Positions 7,694-12,046 of a stretch of 12,046 bases of DNA are shown one piece after another (within the stretch, counting starts at the first letter, position 1; the number at the start of each line of letters is the position of its first letter). A program made the position numbers and the translations under genes. The DNA is from Dunaliella salina. Lineage: Eukaryota > Chlorophyta > Chlorophyceae > Chlamydomonadales > Dunaliellaceae. The DNA is taken from NCBI GenBank assembly GCA_002284615.2, contig MU070064.1, positions 35,581 to 47,626 on the forward strand, given 5' to 3'. The notes beneath the pieces are model-generated. The model worked only from the letters and a program-made list of their open reading frames with translations. It did no database searches and was not told the origin of the DNA.

Positions 7694-8055
7694 GATAATG
7701 TGCATGTAAATGAATTTTTGAAAAAGGGCCATGTATGAAATGCGAGAAGCAAATTTACACTTTTCATCAATGTTATTCAAGATGAGATTAATCATCATAA
7801 GAAACGACACTTTGACACGGTTGTTTGGAATGGCTGATTGCCGACACGCCTGTGAGTGGTTCCGTGCGCGCCTTACCGAGCATGTCCTGAGCTCCTCATG
7901 TCCACTTCCGCTGCAACATACGTACAAGTTGGACACACCAGGAAAGTAATCCCAGCTTCTTTGCTCTACTCTGCCTGTGTAACCAGGCTTCCTCACTCAG
8001 CCCTTGTCCCAAGCTAGACCTTTCAAACAACCTCCCCATTCCATGTCACCCCTCT
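7694..8055. other. Stretch without a recognisable gene
   Basis: A/T-richer sequence holds one weak minus-strand exon-like stretch (7849-7761). It has a CTCACAG acceptor and a GTGTAAAT donor but no other support. No repeats of note are visible. Confidence 0.35.
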
Positions 8056-8061
8056 TCACTC

Positions 8062-8302
8062 CATGGCAGCAGGGCTGAAGCCTCTTAGCCCTGCATGCTG
8101 GAGCATCTGTAAAGGCACATGCGGCATAAACGGCCTGCATATTTTCTTCACCACTGCTCCGTGGTCATATTGCGCATTCCAATTGATGGTTATACTATCA
8201 CCTCCAGTCCTCATGATCTTTTCCAATCCTATCAAATTGCATGGCAGCAGGGCTGAAGCCTCATAGCCCTGCATGCTGGAGCATCTGTAAAGGCATTTGC
8301 GG
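8062..8302. repeat. 63-bp direct repeat, 178-bp offset
   Basis: 8062-8124 and 8240-8302 are identical at about 60 of 63 positions (start CATGGCAGCAGGGCTGAAGC, end GGCA..TGCGG). Read on the minus strand, each copy contains CTTTACAG followed by ATGCTCCAGCATGCAGGGCT, that is, a plausible splice acceptor plus the start of an exon. The repeat may therefore be a duplicated intron-exon border. Confidence 0.95.
8119..8284 (-). CDS. Low-confidence candidate exon, unidentified
   Basis: On the minus strand a CTTTACAG acceptor precedes 8284 and an open frame follows that includes GYEASALLPCNLIGLEKIMR and then TINWNAQYDHGAVVKKICRP. A possible donor CCGCAT/GTGCC lies at 8119. The composition looks protein-like, but the entry phase does not match the exit phase of the candidate at 8436-8628, so the two cannot be joined directly as drawn. 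The acceptor region is part of the duplicated 63-bp segment. No family was recognised. Confidence 0.25.
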
Positions 8303-8435
8303 ATCTAGCCTTCTGCCATCATCCTTCCCTTCATAAAAAAAAAAACAGACAAGTGCCAGGAGCAAGGAAATTTTTTTTCGTGGAAGGCGCGCGTAAATTT
8401 TGCGCTGGACCCGTCTGCCCCCCCCCAAAACCAAC

Positions 8436-8628
8436 CTTCCAGTGCCCCTGCCCAAGCAAAAAGGGTGTCAATCTGCTCCTCTTTCAAATAGCTATCAACC
8501 AGCATACTCAGCGCGATGAAATATTGAGCCGTAGCAGAGTTATGAGGCAAAAGCTGAGGAGCGGACGCCCATGCATACTTGCCCTTCCAGACACCCACAA
8601 CTGGCTTGCAAGTCCACAAATTGCCCTC
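8436..8628 (-). CDS. Low-confidence candidate exon, unidentified
   Basis: On the minus strand an AAACCAG acceptor precedes 8628 and GGAAG/GTTGG follows 8436. The 193 bases are open in one frame. The product starts EGNLWTCKPVVGVWKGKYAW, continues ASAPQLLPHNSATAQYFIAL and SMLVDSYLKEEQIDTLFAWA, and ends AGALE. The second half looks like a pair of amphipathic helices. The exon leaves in phase 1. A plus-strand frame also crosses the region but has a less protein-like composition. No family was recognised. Confidence 0.35.
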
Positions 8629-8769
8629 CTGGTTTCACCGAGCAAGAGCACATCATACATCGTCACTATCCTCAGAGTTAGGATTGATTTGCTGCATGAT
8701 TGCCTCCACACCCCTTGATGCTCAGTCCCTTGCGCGCTCGGCACTGACTCCCAGCCATGCACACAGACC

Positions 8770-8799
8770 CCCCCTTTTTCCCAATTTGCAAAAAGGGGG
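8770..8799. repeat. Perfect 10-bp hairpin, C5T5/A5G5
   Basis: CCCCCTTTTT (8770-8779) pairs exactly with AAAAAGGGGG (8790-8799) around a 10-base loop. It is the first of a cluster of homopolymer-rich structures that continues to 8940. Confidence 0.95.
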
Positions 8800-8878
8800 T
8801 GCCAATCGACAGCTCTCAAGCTCAAAAATCCGACGATATATTTAAAATTCTTTAGAAGTGGCCCAGAAAATTTCTAAA

Positions 8879-8907
8879 GGGGGGGTCCCAAAAAGGCTAG
8901 ACCCCCC
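8879..8907. repeat. 8-bp hairpin GGGGGGTC/GACCCCCC
   Basis: A G-run ending in TC (8880-8887) pairs with GACCCCCC (8900-8907) around a 12-base loop. The right arm also forms the first C-run of the adjacent quadruplex-type motif, so the two structures would compete. Confidence 0.85.
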
Positions 8908-8935
8908 TGACCCCCCTCCCCCCCCCTTGACCCCC
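8902..8935 (-). other. Potential G-quadruplex on the minus strand (i-motif on plus)
   Basis: Four C-runs on the plus strand, C6 (8902-8907), C6 (8911-8916), C9 (8918-8926) and C5 (8931-8935), are separated by 3, 1 and 4 bases. This fits the standard intramolecular G4 pattern on the minus strand. It is a sequence-pattern call only. Confidence 0.8.
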
Positions 8936-8942
8936 TCCGATT

Positions 8943-8997
8943 GGACTCATGTATATAGCTCTTGAGCTCAGGACTCCGTATATATAGCTTTTAAATG
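8943..8997. repeat. 28-bp tandem pair carrying TATATA motifs
   Basis: GGACTCATGTATATAGCTCT (from 8943) and GGACTCCGTATATATAGCTT (from 8971) are tandem copies at a 28-bp offset. The duplicated TATATAG core resembles a TATA element, but no adjacent gene start supports a promoter call. Confidence 0.75.
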
Positions 8998-9086
8998 GAT
9001 TGACGCGTGCCGTCCAAAAGCTACACGAAATCTTCCCTCCTGCACGCGCTCTTCTTTATCATGTCGACACATTGCCGATGGCCTTT

Positions 9087-9110
9087 GGGGGTGGGTTACT
9101 AGGGTTCGGG
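9087..9110 (+). other. Potential G-quadruplex on the plus strand
   Basis: G5 (9087-9091), G3 (9093-9095), G3 (9102-9104) and G3 (9108-9110) are separated by 1, 6 and 3 bases and fit the intramolecular G4 pattern. It lies about 150 bp from the minus-strand candidate at 8902-8935. Confidence 0.75.
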
Positions 9111-9445
9111 TGTCTGATAGGGATCTCACACATGAAAGCCTCTCTCAAAAAGTGACACCTCTACAGATGCGTAGTTTGGGACATATGCATATTCCGCACA
9201 CTCAACCACGTCCAATTCCCTTCATCCTGTGCATTAAAAATGGACCCAACCCTTGCAATACCTTCTTGTTTTTAACTGCATGACCAACAAGCACCTACTG
9301 TAATGCTCGCAAGGAAAATGAAGCCAATAAACAGCCTTTATTTTGCAGCGATACAAGCGCAGGCACAAGGCCTTAGCACACGGGGGGCCCAAAATGAAAA
9401 AAACAATTGGATGCAGATGCTGGCGCAGAGAAGCTTCATACTTAC
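9111..9445. other. Stretch without a recognisable gene
   Basis: Downstream (minus-strand sense) of the possible donor at 9445, the open frame continues without protein-like features. This stretch would be intron if the exon at 9446-9618 is real. Confidence 0.3.
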
Positions 9446-9618
9446 AATTTAGCACTCCCATTCTGCATTCAATGCAAACATTTGAGAAGATCCAAAGCAG
9501 CAAACAGTTGCCAAGCTCCTCTAAGTCAATATGTAAGACCTGGCAGTCATGCCCTACAGCTAAATTGCCCTGTCCATCCTCATCAGCATACTGAAGCGTT
9601 GCTTTTATATTGATTGAT
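9446..9618 (-). CDS. Low-confidence candidate exon, unidentified
   Basis: On the minus strand an AACCCAG acceptor precedes 9618 and a perfect consensus donor GTAAGTATG begins at 9445. The frame between reads SINIKATLQYADEDGQGNLA, then VGHDCQVLHIDLEELGNCLL and ends near MGVLN. An alternative donor, GCCAG/GTCTTAC, at 9540 would give 26 codons ending in phase 0. Upstream, a different frame (LNLPALRVLCWP, then SQALHALLIE) runs into this region with an apparent one-base shift near 9653. That could mean an intron border or a decayed gene. No family was recognised. Confidence 0.3.
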
Positions 9619-9742
9619 CTGGGTTTGCCTCCAACGGCTTCCATGTCCGGCACTCAATCAGGAGTGCATGGAGTGCTTGAGAGCTCCGCGTAGGCCAGCA
9701 CAGGACGCGCAGCGCTGGCAGGTTCAAAACTGTAGCAAGAGA

Positions 9743-9771
9743 CAGTTCACAGTGGGTTTTGCTGTGAACTG
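9743..9771. repeat. Perfect 10-bp hairpin
   Basis: CAGTTCACAG (9743-9752) pairs exactly with CTGTGAACTG (9762-9771) around a 9-base loop. It is flanked on the left by CTGTAGCAAGAGA and on the right by GCAAGAGAACTGCAGCAAGAG, so imperfect copies of a CTGYAGCAAGAG word sit on both sides. Confidence 0.95.
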
Positions 9772-9989
9772 CCTCATGCAAGAGAACTGCAGCAAGAGCT
9801 CTGCTGCATTCTGCAGCGCAGAGGGCAGTCTTTGCACTACAACCTTTATCCCCGACCTGCTGGCCATGGATTCCGGCCAATCAGCCTAATGATTGCTTTT
9901 GGTCTGAAACTCATTGAAAGGATGGACTGTAGGCCAACAGCCACCATTTGGTGGGGAGGCTACAATCCATGCCAGCAAAGAGATCCATA

Positions 9990-10335
9990 GTCTCCACACA
10001 GGGGGCCGCAAAGGTCAGCGCATCCTGGGCCTGATTTATGCATGCGGCCGAGAGAGGGAGGCAAATGGTGGGTGAGGGTGGCTGGGGTGGCTCCGATGCC
10101 AGTGCACGACTCCCACGCCTGAGGTGGCTACAAATGCGAGCGCATCCTTGGCCTGATTCATATGCATGCAACCAGGAAAGGTAGGTAAACGGTGGGCGAG
10201 GGCGGCTGAGGTGGCTCTGATGCCAGCTCACTCTCTCACCTGAGGTGGCTGCAAATGCGAGCGCATCCTTGGCCTGATTCATGCATGCGGCCATGAAAGG
10301 AAGGCAAATGGTGGGCGAGGCCCGGGACAGGGAGG
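9990..10335. repeat. 121-bp tandem repeat carrying an exon-border-like segment
   Basis: GCCTGATT anchors at 10029, 10151 and 10272 define about three copies spaced 122 and 121 bp. On the minus strand the leftmost-read copy encodes NQAKDALAFAAT and ends CCTCAG/GTGAGAGAG, a good splice donor. The middle copy has GCGTGG at that place, and the last copy reads on through a longer open frame (NQAQDALTFAAPCVETMDLF). This pattern suits tandem duplication of an exon end, with the donor lost in one copy. The protein family was not recognised. Confidence 0.85.
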
Positions 10336-10397
10336 CCGCCCGGCACACCCAGTTCTCCGCACTTGCTGCTGCGGTTTCCTCATGCTCGTCCTCCTCT

Positions 10398-11605
10398 GCC
10401 TCCTGCAGGTGCGCGCGTGAGCAAGCATGAGCAAGCATCACAATCTGAGAGCGTAGCAAGCATGAGCATGAGTACGCATCATAGTCTATGAGCATGGCAA
10501 GCATAAGCATGAGAGAGCATCACAGTGCGCAGGCATCACATTGCCTCCTGCAGGTGCACGCATGGGCAAGCATGAGCAAACACCACAATCTGTGAGCGCA
10601 GCAAGCGCGAGCATGAGTAGCATCATAGTCTGTGAGCATGGCAAGCATAAGCATGAGTATTATAGTCAGCAAGCATACAAGCAAGAGCATGAGTGAGCAT
10701 CACAGTGTGCAAGCATCACGTTGCCTCCTGCAGGTGCACGCGTGAGCAAGCATGAGCAAACATCTCAGGCTGCAAGCATCGCAAGCAAGGGCATGAGTAC
10801 GCATTGTAGTCTGTGAGCATGGCAAGCATAAGCATGAGCAAGCATCTCAGCCTGCAAGCTTCGCAAGCAAGGGCATGAGTGAGCATCACCATGTGCAAGC
10901 ACCACAGTGTGTAAGCATCACGAGCATGGGCATGAGCCAGCATGAGCACGCATGAGCCAGCATCACAGTCTGTAAGCATCACAAGCATGAGCATGTGTGA
11001 GCATCACAGTCTGCAAGCATCACTCTGCCTCCTGCATGCGCGCGCGTGAGCAAGCATGAGCAAGCATCAGTCTGTAAGCATCACAAGCAAGGGCAAGAGC
11101 AAGCACCTCGGTGTGCAAGCAACCCTTTGCCTCCTGCTTACAACATGCAGACTTGATTGTCGGTAGTTTGTTGGAGTTTCCCCAGACATGGATTTTTGTC
11201 CTTCATTAAATCATCAGTGTGTAAGGATTAAAGACCAGCACCTTTGCAGAGGTGCCTCGCTTTGCGGTGCTTACAGGTGTTAGCGTGAGCAAGTAAGAGC
11301 AAGCATCACAGTCTGTAAGCATCACAAGCAAGAGCATTAGCAAGCATGAGCAAGCATCACAATCTGTTAGCATCACAAGTATGAGCTTGAGTGAATATCA
11401 CAGTCTGCAAGCATCACTCCGCCTCCTGCAGATGCACGCATAAGCAAGCATGAGCAAGCTTCACAGTCTATAAGCACCATAAGCGCGAGCATGAGCAAGC
11501 ATCACAGCCTGTAAGCGCCACCCTGCCTCCTGCAAAAACGCACATGAGAAAGCATGGCAGTTTTTGCCGGTAAGCGCAAGCGCATGCGCACAGGTGCGCC
11601 CCACT
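10398..11605. repeat. Complex GCAAGCATGAGC satellite with higher-order structure
   Basis: Short words GAGCAAGCATGAGCAAGCAT, CACAGTCTGTAAGCATCACA and GGCAAGCATAAGCATGAG are shuffled throughout. A GCCTCCTGCA marker, usually followed by GGTGCACGCGTGAGC, starts larger units at 10398, 10543, 10723, 11027, 11129, 11421 and 11525 (spacings 145, 180, 304, 102, 292 and 104). Alternating purine-pyrimidine runs such as TGCATGCGCGCGCGTG (about 11032-11047) are potential Z-DNA sites. Long open frames here come only from the repeat. Confidence 0.93.
11143..11267. other. 125-bp non-array segment inside the satellite, flanked by an 8-bp direct repeat
   Basis: The satellite is broken just after a GCCTCCTGC marker. 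TGCTTACA stands on both sides (11135-11142 and 11268-11275), and array sequence resumes with AGGTGTTAGCGTGAGCAAG. The inserted bases are unlike the array and have no inverted ends. They contain a 6-bp stem, GCACCT/AGGTGC, near 11240. It could be a small insertion with target duplication. Caution: TGCTTACA is the reverse complement of TGTAAGCA, a common array word. Confidence 0.5.
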
Positions 11606-12046
11606 TGGCATCCTCATACCCTGCAGTACCACACAAGCCCAAATACGGTAACGACATTTCCGGAGACCACAGATGATTTAGTCTCCTGTGAAGATGTCAG
11701 CATGTTCAAGAAAGCCTGAAAGCTCCAGGTTGGACACCTCAGCGGTAATGATTGCTCAACCTGGTGCACCTTTGGCTAGGTTTGTGACTTCACTGGCAGC
11801 AACCCCAACACTTGCCCTCAAGCGAGCACAAGAACTTGAACAAGGTTTGAGGAACCCTTAGTCCATCATGATCCTCTGGCAGCTAAAACACAGCTTATAG
11901 GAGGTGATAAGGCCTGTATGCCTAACTTCAAACAGTGTGCGCACTCACAGACACTTATGAGATATACATATGCACATGCATTGCACTATTGCATTACAAC
12001 AAGCAATATACTTAATTGTGTTCACCCACACCCACATCCCCCCCCC
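11606..12046. other. Stretch without a recognisable gene
   Basis: This is unique sequence after the satellite with no sizeable open frame, repeat or RNA-like fold recognised. It ends in a short CCACACCCACA run and a C-run at the window edge. Confidence 0.4.

Noticed and set aside
7761..7849. Minus exon-like stretch with a CTCACAG acceptor and reading IPNNRVKVSFLMMINLILNN
   Set aside because: The donor (GTGTAAAT) is weak and there is no other support, so it was not listed as a feature.
10716..10994. Minus open frame across the GCAAGC satellite
   Set aside because: It is repeat-derived and low in complexity, with no start context or domain.
10398..11605. CRISPR-like array
   Set aside because: Spacing is irregular, the 'spacers' are themselves repeats, no cas-type gene is present, and the DNA is eukaryotic in character.

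Overview
The window looks like nuclear DNA from a repeat-rich eukaryote. It has no bacterial operon structure, no long conserved reading frame, and it is full of microsatellites, minisatellites and transposon relics. The near-balanced base composition, the abundance of TGCATGC-type words and short intron-flanked open stretches would fit a chlorophyte green alga of the Dunaliella type. That assignment is inference from texture only and is not proven.

Layout, left to right. Positions 1-1214 hold two (AC)n tracts bracketing a 38-bp minisatellite that contains one inverted segment. Next to the second AC tract, on the minus strand, lies the best protein-coding candidate of the window: a 53-codon exon (1373-1215) with an acceptor, an in-phase donor and a helical amino-acid pattern. 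From 1704 to 3150 there are three unrelated tandem arrays with unit lengths of about 66/70, 50 and 103 bp. Positions 3560-4234 are a 675-bp non-autonomous DNA transposon whose 15-bp terminal inverted repeats begin CAGAGGTGGG (hAT-like), flanked by a 9-bp direct repeat. Positions 4300-5350 hold a second candidate minus-strand exon and a 123-bp-offset tandem duplication. Positions 5855-6785 are a second, 931-bp hAT-like element with 15-bp perfect inverted ends and an 8-bp target duplication (7 of 8 identical). It encodes a broken N-terminal transposase-like fragment with a zinc-finger remnant.

From 6793 to 9000 there is a dispersed repeat related to the interior of the first transposon, several degenerate repeats, two more low-confidence minus-strand exons and a cluster of G/C-run secondary structures. 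From 9446 to 10330 there is another candidate minus-strand exon, a perfect 10-bp hairpin and a 121-bp tandem repeat that carries a splice-donor-like site. Positions 10398-11605 are a complex GCAAGCATGAGC satellite interrupted once by a 125-bp non-array segment flanked by an 8-bp direct repeat. The end of the window shows nothing recognisable.

The candidate exons all lie on the minus strand and could be parts of one long, intron-rich gene whose introns are filled with repeats and transposons, or parts of several genes. Phase matching between them does not prove a single transcript. No complete gene, RNA gene or CRISPR array could be supported.
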